A stretch of DNA of 64,000 nucleotides from Sporanaerobium hydrogeniformans (lineage in GTDB: Bacteria > Bacillota > Clostridia > Lachnospirales > Cellulosilyticaceae): the NCBI RefSeq assembly GCF_002735925.1, contig NZ_PEDL01000001.1:372001-436000 (forward strand), given 5' to 3'. Position numbers and translations under genes: made by a program. Positions within the stretch are counted from its first letter, which is position 1; each line of letters opens with the position of its first letter. A model generated the notes under the pieces. That model ran no database searches and was not told where the DNA came from. It was given only the letters and a program-made list of their open reading frames with translations. Positions 1-8,411 of the stretch are shown piece after piece.

Positions 1-1656
1 AGTATTGATTTACCAAAGACTCATAAAAAGATAAAGGGAACTTTAGTTGATATTTCAGTAAGTGGAGCATTAATAAGTATTTCGTCAGCTGATCAAGAAC
101 TTTTGCTTACAGAGAAAGAATATAAGTTGCATTTTAAAATTCCGACAGGCAGTATCCTAGAAGGATATGACCAAAAAGTGCGTATTTATGCAGCTGTTAA
201 GAGAAAAGCAGAGTCTCTTGAAGAAACGAATACATTTTTAGTTGGCTTTAAATTTAGAAAAGATTTAGATAAACATTTTAAATATAGAAGATGGTTTGCT
301 GATTTAACATTTTCTAGCTTCTTTTTAGCCTTTATCGTTTTTTTAATTGCGTTGATGCGAGTAGAAAGCATTATTTATTTTAAGTATGCGCCTTTATTTT
401 ATGGGTATAGTATTTTAACGGCCACCTATCTTTTGACACGTTATTTGTTTGGTGGATTTTATCGTCCTGTACCTATTAATAAGAACTATACACCCGGTGT
501 TTCAGTAATCATTCCTTGCTTCAATGAACAGAGATGGATTCAAAAAACAATTATTAGCTGTCTTAATCAAGATTATCCTACTTCTAAGCTTGAAGTCATT
601 GTAGTAGATGATTGTTCAACAGATGGCTCTGTAGAGGCTATCGAAAAAACCATTGCTCTTCTCAAGGAAAAATGTGGGCAATATGAGCTAGAAGGACGTA
701 TTAAGTTTATTCCTCTTAAAGAAAATAGTGGAAAACGTGTAGCACTTGTTAAAGGGATGGAAGCTGCTACGCATGAGTTAGTGACCTTTGTGGATTCGGA
801 CAGTTTTCTAAAACCCCAAGCTATTCGTCATTTGGTACAGCCTTTTAGAGACCCTAAAGTAGGTGGTGTAACAGGACGAACAGATGTGGAAAATGCATGG
901 ACGAATAGTATTACTAAGATGCAGGCAGTACGTTACTATGTAGCCTTTCGAATGATTAAAGCGGCAGAATCAATTTTTGATGCAGTGACATGTCTATCAG
1001 GTCCTATTTCATGTTATCGTAAAGAATTAGTGGAATACTATAAAGAAGATTGGCTTAGTCAAACCTTTTTTGGACAGCCAGCTACTTTTGGAGATGATCG
1101 AAGTATGACCAACTATATTCTTAAAAATCATCGTACTGTGTATCAAGATACAGCCATTTGTACTACAATTGTACCCTCTGAGTTCAAGGTATTTCTTAAA
1201 CAACAGATGAGATGGAAACGTTCTTGGTTAAGAGAATCTTTAAGAGCTGGAAGTTTTATGTGGAAAAAAGAACCTTTCCAAGCTCTTTCCTTTTATGCAG
1301 GATTTATAGTCCCCCTTTTAGCTCCTTTTGTTATTTTATATAATGTGGTATATGTTCCGCTGACTTATGGGATTTTCCCTTGGGTTTTCTTAATAGGGAT
1401 TTTACTAATGAGTTTTTTGATGAGCTTTATATATCTTTGGTTTAGAAAAAGCAAAATATGGATTTATGGACTATGGTTTTGCCTTTTCTATGAAGGAATT
1501 TTAGTATGGCAAATGCCTATTGCCTGTTTGACCTTCTGGAAATCAACATGGGGTACAAGACAGACCAAGGAAGATGTATTAGCTGAAGCTAAGAAAGAAG
1601 CTAAAAAGATAAAAAGGAGGGGAAATAATGAGTATCAAAGTACAAATGGAGCGTGA
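1..1656 (+). CDS. PilZ-domain processive family 2 glycosyltransferase (5' partial)
   Basis: Membrane polysaccharide synthase predicted to polymerise a nucleotide-sugar at the inner membrane face. The frame is open from base 1, so the start lies outside the window; a TTG at 103 is only an internal codon. Bases 49-66 encode D-I-S-V-S-G, the second c-di-GMP motif (DxSxxG) of a PilZ domain; the RxxxR motif would lie upstream and is unseen. Two membrane segments follow, then a GT2 domain with every motif of processive synthases: VIIPCFNE, VDD, the metal-binding VDSD (790-801), GDDR (1090-1101) and QQMRW (1201-1215), then C-terminal membrane helices. BcsA carries PilZ at the C-terminus; here it is N-terminal. 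The stop lies 29 nt inside the next gene, suggesting translational coupling. The product is inferred to be a hexosamine polymer because the neighbours are NodB-type and GH18-like; cellulose or hyaluronan-like polymers remain possible. Confidence 0.88.
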   Translation, partial: SIDLPKTHKKIKGTLVDISVSGALISISSADQELLLTEKEYKLHFKIPTGSILEGYDQKVRIYAAVKRKAESLEETNTFLVGFKFRKDLDKHFKYRRWFADLTFSSFFLAFIVFLIALMRVESIIYFKYAPLFYGYSILTATYLLTRYLFGGFYRPVPINKNYTPGVSVIIPCFNEQRWIQKTIISCLNQDYPTSKLEVIVVDDCSTDGSVEAIEKTIALLKEKCGQYELEGRIKFIPLKENSGKRVALVKGMEAATHELVTFVDSDSFLKPQAIRHLVQPFRDPKVGGVTGRTDVENAWTNSITKMQAVRYYVAFRMIKAAESIFDAVTCLSGPISCYRKELVEYYKEDWLSQTFFGQPATFGDDRSMTNYILKNHRTVYQDTAICTTIVPSEFKVFLKQQMRWKRSWLRESLRAGSFMWKKEPFQALSFYAGFIVPLLAPFVILYNVVYVPLTYGIFPWVFLIGILLMSFLMSFIYLWFRKSKIWIYGLWFCLFYEGILVWQMPIACLTFWKSTWGTRQTKEDVLAEAKKEAKKIKRRGNNEYQSTNGA

Positions 1657-2590
1657 AGTAAGGAGAAAAAATATAAAAAAGGCTCTACGCAGTGTAGTAG
1701 AGTGGCTCCTTTTGTTAGGGATAGTAATAGGTATAAGTCTGTATTTGCTTTTTCCTAAGACATATAAAGAACCTGATCAAACGTACTGGAAGCAGCAAAA
1801 AGGGTTTTCAGTATTGGCTTATAATGGAGTCACACGAAGAGAAAAAGAAGGATTAATTACTAGAGAGCAGTTAGAAACGCATTTAAAGGCACTAAAAGAA
1901 GCAGGGTATACGTCCATCGGCATACAAGAAATAATAGATTATTATGAAAAAGGAAAACCTTTACCAGAACAAGCGGTGTGTATCCTGTTTGAAGATGGAC
2001 GGAAGGATACTGTAGTTTTTGCACAACCTCTTTTAGAAAAGTATAATTTTAAGGCAGTAATGATGACGTATGCAAGTCAATTTTTATCAAAGGATCGTCT
2101 TTTTTTAAAAGAAAAGGATTTAAAGCGATTAGATAAAAATAGCTATTGGGAGATAGGAAGTAGTGGCTATCGTTTTGCTTATATCAATGTGAAAGAGTCT
2201 GAGCAAACATATAATCATTATTTAATGGATTATTTAAGAGATGGTTATGGCTTAGCTGTAGAGACAACCCAAGAAATGACAGAGCGCTTAAGTTGGGATT
2301 ATGATCAATTAAATGCTGTTTATACAGAAATTCTAGGTTATCAGCCAAGAGCCTATCAAATTATGCATTCAAATAGCTTATATGCTGGTATGAACGAGGC
2401 GGTAGAAAAGGTTAATGATCAAAAGATAAAAGAGTATTTCTCTATTCATTTTAATCGAGAAGGCACTAGCTATAATACAAAACAAGCATCACCCTATGAT
2501 TTGAATTATTGCATAGTAGATGAGAAATGGTCGGCTGAAGAATTGCTTTTGCAATTACAAGAAGATAAAAAGGTTACCTATCAGGAATAA
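1628..2590 (+). CDS. Membrane-anchored NodB-like (PgaB/IcaB-type) protein, catalytically degenerate
   Basis: 320 residues: cytoplasmic basic N-terminus, one membrane helix (about residues 26-42), then an extracytoplasmic domain laid out like PgaB/IcaB deacetylases (FSVLAYNGV near the start, a GY.SI stretch, a ...LP... stretch before strand LFEDG). The catalytic TFDDG motif reads LFEDG (1985-1999), with Glu where the catalytic Asp should be, and the metal-binding H-x3-H region reads GSSGYRF (2156-2176), with both histidines lost. It is therefore probably not an active deacetylase; a structural partner or polymer-binding role is inferred. It overlaps the synthase gene by 29 nt and has ribosome site AGGAGG just before 1628. 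Possible analogue of the accessory subunits that partner BcsA or PgaC synthases. Confidence 0.7.
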   Translation: MSIKVQMEREVRRKNIKKALRSVVEWLLLLGIVIGISLYLLFPKTYKEPDQTYWKQQKGFSVLAYNGVTRREKEGLITREQLETHLKALKEAGYTSIGIQEIIDYYEKGKPLPEQAVCILFEDGRKDTVVFAQPLLEKYNFKAVMMTYASQFLSKDRLFLKEKDLKRLDKNSYWEIGSSGYRFAYINVKESEQTYNHYLMDYLRDGYGLAVETTQEMTERLSWDYDQLNAVYTEILGYQPRAYQIMHSNSLYAGMNEAVEKVNDQKIKEYFSIHFNREGTSYNTKQASPYDLNYCIVDEKWSAEELLLQLQEDKKVTYQE

Positions 2591-2651
2591 GGTAGAAGGT
2601 GTTAAAAAGAAAAGTAAAGGATTAATCTAAAAATAGAGAAGGATAGAAAGT

Positions 2652-3650
2652 ATGAAAAAAAGGATGTTTATGGTAGGAGTAGGCATTATTTGTCTATTTT
2701 TAGTGGGATGCTATGGGTGGATGAAATGGGAAAAAATAGAGTTTGCCGCTTGGATTGTAGATTGGGATAGTGAGCGAGGTATGGAAGAGTATAAAAAAGC
2801 AAAGGATATTTTTGTAAGTAGTGCTCTTTTTGGTGGTTATTTTAAGGAAGATGGAAGTCTCTATTTTCCTGAAGCAGTAGAGAAGATGAAAGAAGAACTG
2901 AAGGCATTAAAGAAGCCTATGTATTTAACTATTGTGAATGATGTATTTTATGATAGTGGAAAAGACATCCAACAAAAAGATGGCAACTTCATAAAGGCTC
3001 TTTTAAAGGATCCTAAAAAGCGTAAGGACCATATTGAGGAACTAGTAAGTGCGGTACAAAAAGGTCCATTTGTAGGTTTAGAACTTGACTATGAGAGATT
3101 AGATGAAGAAGCATGGGAAAATTATAGTGTGTTTATTAAAGAATTAGGTCAGATTCTTGAAAGCAAAAATAAAAAATTACGTATTGTATTAGAGCCCAAA
3201 AGTCCTATTGAAAAGGTAGACCTACCTTTGGCATATGATTACGTGATGATGGCTTATAATCTTTATGGTTACCACAGTGGGCCGGGTCCTAAAGCAGATA
3301 AAGAACTCATTAAAGCTTTGTGTAATAAAATGAAAGCCAATGTTTCAAATAGACAATTAGCTTTTTCATTAGGCGGGTTTGACTGGGTAGAGGGGGAAAA
3401 GCCGCAAGCATTAACTTATAGTGAAGCAGAAGCCTTACGTATAAAAAAGAGGGTAAAAGCAACAAGGGATGGAGCAAGTGGAGCCATATGGTTTCGTTAT
3501 AAAGATGAAAAGGGACATGCACATGAAGTCTGGTATGCGGATAAAATAACACTTGAAAGTTGGGTTAGACAAGCGTATAAGGAAGGTATTTCTCGCTTTG
3601 TCATTTGGCGGTTAGGAGGTAATTTACTAAGTGAAATGAGTGGTTTATAG
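2652..3650 (+). CDS. GH18-like glycosidase lipoprotein
   Basis: 332 residues with a lipoprotein signal peptide ending in lipobox LVGC (around residue 20), so it should be anchored outside the membrane. The body resembles a family 18 TIM barrel: GLELDYERL (3075-3101) corresponds to the DxxDxDxE strand, keeping the last Asp and the catalytic Glu (codon 3093) but losing the first Asp; MAYNLYGY resembles the conserved MxYD/N strand, and a Trp-containing VIWRLGG strand lies near the end. GH18 enzymes cut N-acetylglucosamine polymers by substrate-assisted catalysis, which fits a hexosamine polymer made by the upstream synthase. It may trim or release the chain. Family assignment is by motif only; related YaaH-type peptidoglycan enzymes are an alternative. 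Confidence 0.65.
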   Translation: MKKRMFMVGVGIICLFLVGCYGWMKWEKIEFAAWIVDWDSERGMEEYKKAKDIFVSSALFGGYFKEDGSLYFPEAVEKMKEELKALKKPMYLTIVNDVFYDSGKDIQQKDGNFIKALLKDPKKRKDHIEELVSAVQKGPFVGLELDYERLDEEAWENYSVFIKELGQILESKNKKLRIVLEPKSPIEKVDLPLAYDYVMMAYNLYGYHSGPGPKADKELIKALCNKMKANVSNRQLAFSLGGFDWVEGEKPQALTYSEAEALRIKKRVKATRDGASGAIWFRYKDEKGHAHEVWYADKITLESWVRQAYKEGISRFVIWRLGGNLLSEMSGL

Positions 3651-3726
3651 AAAGAAGCATAATGTATGAATGTAATTTAAAGGATAGATTAAGAATTTAA
3701 AGAGGATATAAATAGAGGAGAGCATA

Positions 3727-5181
3727 GTGATAAGAATGAAAGGCAAAAAAAGAATACTGCTTTTAGTAGGACTCTTGCTGAGCTCGGTAATCGGTTGTCA
3801 AAAAGTAGAAAAGAGGCAGAAATACCCTCTTACAAATGATGGTATCACTAATCGAATAGAAGAAAGTAAAGAAAACTACATCCCTGATTGGCAAGGAGAT
3901 AAGGCAGAAATTATTTCTTATGCTATTACAGAGCAAAAAGTTATGGCACTTACTTTTCAAGGTTTAGGGGGAGAAGAAGAAATGCAAAAACTCTTACAAG
4001 TTCTTGATGAAAGGGCAATTAAGGCTACCTTTTTTGTAGTAGGAAGCAAAATAAATGATCAAGCAGAACAAGCAAAGGAAGTCGTGAGAAGAGGGCATCA
4101 ATTAGGGAATGGGACTGTAAGTGGGTTAGATTTAAGAACAGTAGATTACACTCAAAAAATAATAGAAATAAAAAAATCCCACGAGATGATTGTAAAGCAT
4201 ACTGGGGTAGTTCCCAATGTCTTACGTGTAGGTTATCGTGGGATGGATGAAGAGGTGCAACTAGCAGCAAGTCAATGTGGTTATCCTTATCTTATAGACT
4301 ATACCATTAACCCTCAAGACTGGAAAGGAAAAACACCTGCACAAATAGCTAATTATGTAGATGCGTACAAAAAACGTGGAAGTATTATTGTTTTAAATGC
4401 CGAAAAAACAACACGACTTGACGAAATTGTTGCCTTAATAGACGAAAAGCTAAAGGAGAAACAATTTAGCTGGGTATCATTAGAAGACCTTGTTAAGATT
4501 TATGAGGAAAGGCAAGAAAATCGTTTTGTATTATTAGAAGACTGGTCACAACAAAAGCAAGAGGTATCCAATGGCATTTTTGAAAAAGGACTAAGTGATA
4601 AAAAAAGAGTAGCTCTTACATTTGATGATTGGGCAACAGATGATACGGTGGATCGTATTTTAGATACGTTAGATGCTTATGGGGTAAAGGCTACCTTTTT
4701 TCTGCGTGCAAAGGGGGTAGAAAATAATCCGAGTCTTGCGTATGCCATTTCACAAAGAGGGCATGAGATTGCTAACCATACTTACAGTCATCAAAATTTA
4801 GATACACTTACAAAGGATGAAATCAAGGAGGAAGTGAAAAAAGCCCATGAAGTGATTAGCTGGGCGATTAATAAAGAAGCAAAACGTTATTTAAGGCCTC
4901 CTCGAGGGATCCTGAATGAAGAAATTGCCCAGGCTATTTATGAAGCAGGATATCCTACTATTGTTCAATACGGACCTAGTGCAAGAGATTGGGATTCTAA
5001 TAATAGTGCACAATACATTACTGATTATATGCTAAAAGAGAGCTATAATGGTGCTATCTTACTCTTGCATATATTAGATGATATTCATACACCTGAAGCT
5101 TTGCCAGCTCTTTTAGAAGGACTTCTCAAAGAAGGGTATGAAATAGTTACTGTAGGAGAACTTTTAAATTTATCTTCTTAA
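3727..5181 (+). CDS. Tandem NodB polysaccharide deacetylase lipoprotein (first domain degenerate, second intact)
   Basis: 484 residues with a lipoprotein signal (lipobox VIGC). The GTG at 3727 is preferred: AGGAG at 3716-3720 sits 6 nt upstream, against 15 nt for the ATG at 3736. Two NodB-type domains follow. In the first, TFDDG is replaced by TFQGLGG and NHTYSH by GNGTVSG, so it lacks the catalytic Asp and metal histidines. The second is complete: TFDDW (Asp codons 4624 and 4627), NHTYSH (His codons 4777 and 4789), RPPRG, a DWD strand and LLHIL. This is the only intact deacetylase in the operon and should remove N-acetyl groups from an extracellular hexosamine polymer or from peptidoglycan. 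The degenerate domain may bind substrate. Confidence 0.85.
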   Translation: MIRMKGKKRILLLVGLLLSSVIGCQKVEKRQKYPLTNDGITNRIEESKENYIPDWQGDKAEIISYAITEQKVMALTFQGLGGEEEMQKLLQVLDERAIKATFFVVGSKINDQAEQAKEVVRRGHQLGNGTVSGLDLRTVDYTQKIIEIKKSHEMIVKHTGVVPNVLRVGYRGMDEEVQLAASQCGYPYLIDYTINPQDWKGKTPAQIANYVDAYKKRGSIIVLNAEKTTRLDEIVALIDEKLKEKQFSWVSLEDLVKIYEERQENRFVLLEDWSQQKQEVSNGIFEKGLSDKKRVALTFDDWATDDTVDRILDTLDAYGVKATFFLRAKGVENNPSLAYAISQRGHEIANHTYSHQNLDTLTKDEIKEEVKKAHEVISWAINKEAKRYLRPPRGILNEEIAQAIYEAGYPTIVQYGPSARDWDSNNSAQYITDYMLKESYNGAILLLHILDDIHTPEALPALLEGLLKEGYEIVTVGELLNLSS

Positions 5182-5301
5182 AAAGCTTAAGGTAACCTAT
5201 CAAAGGGTTTAAAGGCAAATAAAGATGAGTCTATAAATAAAAAAGTGGTAAATGTCTTATACTACCAGTAAATAGCTAAATGACAGATAGGAGGAGTGAA
5301 G

Positions 5302-5541
5302 ATGTTTGGTGTAGCATGGGTAGAATGGATAGGTTATGCGGCTTCTTTATTTATTGCCATCTCACTTTTGATGACATCTGTTATAAAACTGAGAGTTATT
5401 AATTCAATTGGATGTGTTTTTTTTATTATTTATGCTTTTTTAGTTAAAGCCTATCCTGTAGCTGTTGCCAATACCATTATTGTATTAATTAATCTTTATC
5501 AGCTTTATAAATTAGATGTCTTTTCAGAAAAAAATAGGTAA
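5302..5541 (+). CDS. Small three-helix membrane protein, YgjV/PQ-loop-like
   Basis: 79 residues, almost entirely three hydrophobic helices (IGYAASLFIAIS, a VINSIGCVFFIIYAFLV segment and a NTIIVLINLYQLY segment). The layout resembles YgjV/Imp-type and semi-SWEET-like bacterial membrane proteins, but no substrate can be read from the sequence. ATG 5302 is chosen because AGGAGG at 5289-5294 is 7 nt upstream; the in-frame GTG at 5296 is too close. It follows the exopolysaccharide genes after about 120 nt and is followed by a hairpin, so it is probably its own transcript or the operon's last gene. Confidence 0.6.
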   Translation: MFGVAWVEWIGYAASLFIAISLLMTSVIKLRVINSIGCVFFIIYAFLVKAYPVAVANTIIVLINLYQLYKLDVFSEKNR

Positions 5542-5586
5542 ATCACCTAAAAGGCATTCAGAAACCAATGAATAAAGAACAAATAA

Positions 5587-5642
5587 AAAGCATTTATAAA
5601 AGTAAGCTAAAAATAGAGCACTTTTGTAAATGTTTTTTTATT
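5587..5642 (+). terminator. Intrinsic terminator-like hairpin
   Basis: Bases 5587-5603 pair with 5620-5636 in a 17-bp AT-rich stem (two G.U pairs) followed by a T run. It lies 45 nt after the small membrane protein gene. Confidence 0.5.
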
Positions 5643-5874
5643 TCAATAAAGATTTTAGAAGAGAATTTAAAGTTTACATTAAATTCCTAAAAAAATTTTT
5701 CTATAACAATAAAAAATAAAGTCGTTTGTAAAGAAATCCTATAAGCCTTGAAAATAGCAATAAGAAGAAAGGTGATCATAAGCTATAAAATGTATACATA
5801 TTAAAAATATTAAAAAATGGAGTTAAAAAGTTTAGTATTAATAAACAAATAAATTAGATAAAATAAGAAAAGTA

Positions 5875-5903
5875 TTGCTATTTATTTTTGGTTATTGTAC
5901 AAT
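5875..5903 (+). promoter_or_regulatory. SigA-type promoter of the polyamine operon
   Basis: TTGCTA (5875-5880), 17-bp spacer, TACAAT (5898-5903). The predicted transcript starts near 5910 and has a leader of about 150 nt before the decarboxylase ATG at 6058. Confidence 0.6.
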
Positions 5904-5911
5904 ATTGAACG

Positions 5912-6025
5912 AAATCCAAGAGGTAGGTCTAACTCATGAGCCAGTAAGTGCAAGGTTTAAATTGTTCTAGAAAATGGCTATTAATACTAAACAAATACTT
6001 TACTATTACCTATACTATTTGGATG
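5912..6025 (+). promoter_or_regulatory. Possible structured leader RNA of the polyamine operon
   Basis: ATCCAA and TAGG near 5915-5928 can pair with CCTA and TTGGAT near 6009-6024, closing a domain with an inner AGCCA/TGGCT helix. It matches no riboswitch class that I recognise; it could be an uncharacterised leader or chance pairing. Confidence 0.2.
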
Positions 6026-6057
6026 GATAAAATTTGATTTGTAAAGGAAATAAGCCT

Positions 6058-7532
6058 ATGTATAAGTATGCGCAAGAAAGAATGCCTATTTATGAAGCCT
6101 TACAAGGTTACAAAGCGAGTCGAATCGTTCCTTTTGATGTGCCAGGTCACAAAAGGGGACAAGGAAATCGAGAGCTTACAAGCTTTTTAGGTGAAGTTGC
6201 ATGGGTATAGATGTGAATTCTATGAAACCATTAGACAATCTATGCCATCCTGTTTCAGTAATCAAAGAAGCGGAAGTTTTAGCGGCAGATGCCTTTGGTA
6301 GTAAGCATGCCTTTTTTATGGTAAACGGGACCACTTCTGCAGTGCAAGCCATGGTTATGAGTGCATGCAAAAAGGGTGAGAAAATTATTATGCCTCGTAA
6401 TGTGCATAGGAGTGCCATTAATGCCCTTATTATTAGTGGAGCTATTCCTGTTTATGTAAATCCAGGTGTAAATAAGGAATTGGGAATTCCGTTAGGAATG
6501 TCCTATGAAAGTGTGAAACAAGCTATTTTAGAAAATCCTGATGCAAAGGCAGTATTAGTAAATAATCCAACTTACTATGGAATATGTTCCCCTTTAAAAA
6601 AGATTACAGAGTTGGCGCATGCACATCATATGCTTGTATTAGTGGATGAAGCCCATGGAACACATTTTTATTTTCATGAGGAGCTTCCACAGTCAGCCAT
6701 GAGTGTAGGAGCAGATATGGCGGCTGTGAGTATGCATAAAACAGGGGGATCCTTAACTCAAAGTTCTTTTTTACTTATCAATAATCAGGTGAAGGAGGGC
6801 TATGTAAGACAGATTATTAACCTTACTCAAACCACAAGTGGTTCCTATCTTTTAATGTCATCACTGGATATTTCGAGGAAAAACCTGGCTCTTAATGGGA
6901 AGGAAATTTTTGATAGAGTGATTGAACTGACTAGATATGCTCGAGAGGAAATAAATAAGCTAGGTGGTTATTATGCCTTTGGAAAAGAGCTTGTTAATGG
7001 AGATACAGTTTTTGATTTTGATGTGACAAAGCTTTCGGTACATACAAGAGCCATTGGCCTTGCTGGTATTGAAGTTTATGATATTTTACGAGATGATTAT
7101 ACGATTCAAATTGAATTTGGTGACATTGGAAATATTTTAGCAATCGTATCTGTAGGGGATAAGGATTTTGCTATTGAACGACTTATTTCTTCTCTTTCTG
7201 AGATTAAAAGGCTTTATAGTAAAGACAAAGCCGGTATGTTAGACCATGAATACATTAATCCTTTAGTAGCTATGACACCCCAAGAAGCTTTTTATACATC
7301 GAAGCATTCAGTTCCTTTAGAAAATAGCAGAGGGAAAATTTGTAGCGAATTTGTGATGTGCTACCCTCCAGGAATCCCCATATTAGCACCAGGAGAATAT
7401 ATCACTCAAGAGATTTTAGATTATATTAACTATGCAAAAGAGAAAGGCTGTTTTTTAACAGGCACAGAGGATCGAGAGGTAGCTCGTATAAATATCGTTA
7501 CTGAGTATGAAGGCTCAGGTGAAGAAGAATAA
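6058..7532 (+). pseudogene. Orn/Lys/Arg decarboxylase (SpeA/Cad-like), interrupted by a one-base frameshift
   Basis: PLP fold-I decarboxylase that would make agmatine, putrescine or cadaverine. The N-terminus starts at ATG 6058 (AAAGGA upstream) and encodes the typical VPGHKRG segment, but stops at TAG 6208-6210. The remaining 443 residues run in another frame from 6201 to 7532 and include VDEAHG, the PLP lysine in SMHKTGG (Lys codon 6738) and the DVNSMKPLDN segment. Adding one G to the GGG at 6203-6205 joins the frames as ...EVAWGIDVNS..., giving about 491 residues, the normal size of short Bacillus-type enzymes. It could be a real lesion, a homopolymer sequencing error, or rescued by internal initiation at ATG 6201 (weak AGGTGA upstream). 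It is first in an operon with spermidine genes. Substrate cannot be decided. Confidence 0.85.
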
Positions 7533-7550
7533 AAACGAAGGAGGAAGGAA

Positions 7551-8396
7551 ATGGAACTTTGGTATACACAGGAACATAGTCCTAATGTAAGGCTTTCCAT
7601 CAAGGTAGACCGTCATATTTATTCAGAGCAAAGCAGATTTCAACGTATCGATGTTATGGAGTCTTATGAATTTGGTACCTTTTTAACACTTGATAGCCAA
7701 ATGATGGTTGCTGAAAAGGATGAATGTATTTATCACGATATGATGGTTCATGTACCAATGGCTACCCATCCAGCTATTCAGAAAGTGCTGGTTATTGGAG
7801 GGGGAGATGGTGGTGCTGTAAGAGAATTAACGCGCTATAAAAGTATTACCCACATTGATGTAGTAGAAATTGATAAACGGGTAGTGGAAGTATGTAGACA
7901 CTATTTACCCCAGACAGCCAGTAAGCTTGATGATGCTAGAGTTCATCTTTATTATGAGGATGGGCTACGTTTTGTACGGGACAAAGAACAGGCCTATGAT
8001 CTTATATTAGTAGATTCGACAGATCCTTTTGGTCCAGGAGAAGGACTTTTTACCAAGGAATTCTATGGTAATTGCCATAAAGCTCTTAAAGAGGATGGCA
8101 TACTCATTAATCAACATGAAAGTCCTTATTATGAGCGTAACAAAGGTTCTCTTCAAAAGACTTATGAACGAGTAAGTGCCTTCTTCCCTATTACAAAATT
8201 TTATGGAGCATGCATTCCTACCTATTCTTCTGGATATTGGTTATTTGGATTTGCTTCTAAAAAATATGATCCTGTTAGAGATTTAAAGAAAGATCAATGG
8301 GAAGCGTTGGAATTAGATACACAGTATTACAATACTGCTATACACAAGGGGAGCTTTGCTCTTCCTAATATGATAAAAAAATTATTTGATAAATAA
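7551..8396 (+). CDS. speE: Spermidine synthase (polyamine aminopropyltransferase)
   Basis: 281 residues, the usual family length. Transfers an aminopropyl group from decarboxylated S-adenosylmethionine to putrescine or a related amine. Visible motifs: GGGDGGAVREL (SAM-binding glycine loop), VVEID acidic residue after strand 2, and DSTDPFGPGEGLF, the catalytic Asp and gatekeeping loop of SpeE. Strong ribosome site GGAGGAAGG before ATG 7551, 18 nt after the decarboxylase. No speD (SAM decarboxylase) is present in the window, so dcSAM must be made elsewhere or the enzyme has a different donor. It sits with a second, dcSAM-independent spermidine route in the same operon. Confidence 0.92.
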   Translation: MELWYTQEHSPNVRLSIKVDRHIYSEQSRFQRIDVMESYEFGTFLTLDSQMMVAEKDECIYHDMMVHVPMATHPAIQKVLVIGGGDGGAVRELTRYKSITHIDVVEIDKRVVEVCRHYLPQTASKLDDARVHLYYEDGLRFVRDKEQAYDLILVDSTDPFGPGEGLFTKEFYGNCHKALKEDGILINQHESPYYERNKGSLQKTYERVSAFFPITKFYGACIPTYSSGYWLFGFASKKYDPVRDLKKDQWEALELDTQYYNTAIHKGSFALPNMIKKLFDK

Positions 8397-8411
8397 GAAA
8401 GGATGATTAAG

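Larger units (their letters stand above)
5542..6057. other. Gene-free interval between membrane protein and polyamine operon
   Basis: About 515 bases of AT-rich DNA with no credible coding frame. It holds a terminator-like hairpin (5587-5636), a good vegetative promoter (5875-5903) and a 150-nt leader with self-complementary segments, listed separately. Confidence 0.6.

Noticed and set aside
6180-6210. Programmed -1 ribosomal frameshift in the decarboxylase gene
   Set aside because: No slippery heptamer lies within the usable window (between the -1 frame TGA near 6192 and the TAG at 6208) and no downstream stem is evident; a one-G deficit explains it better.
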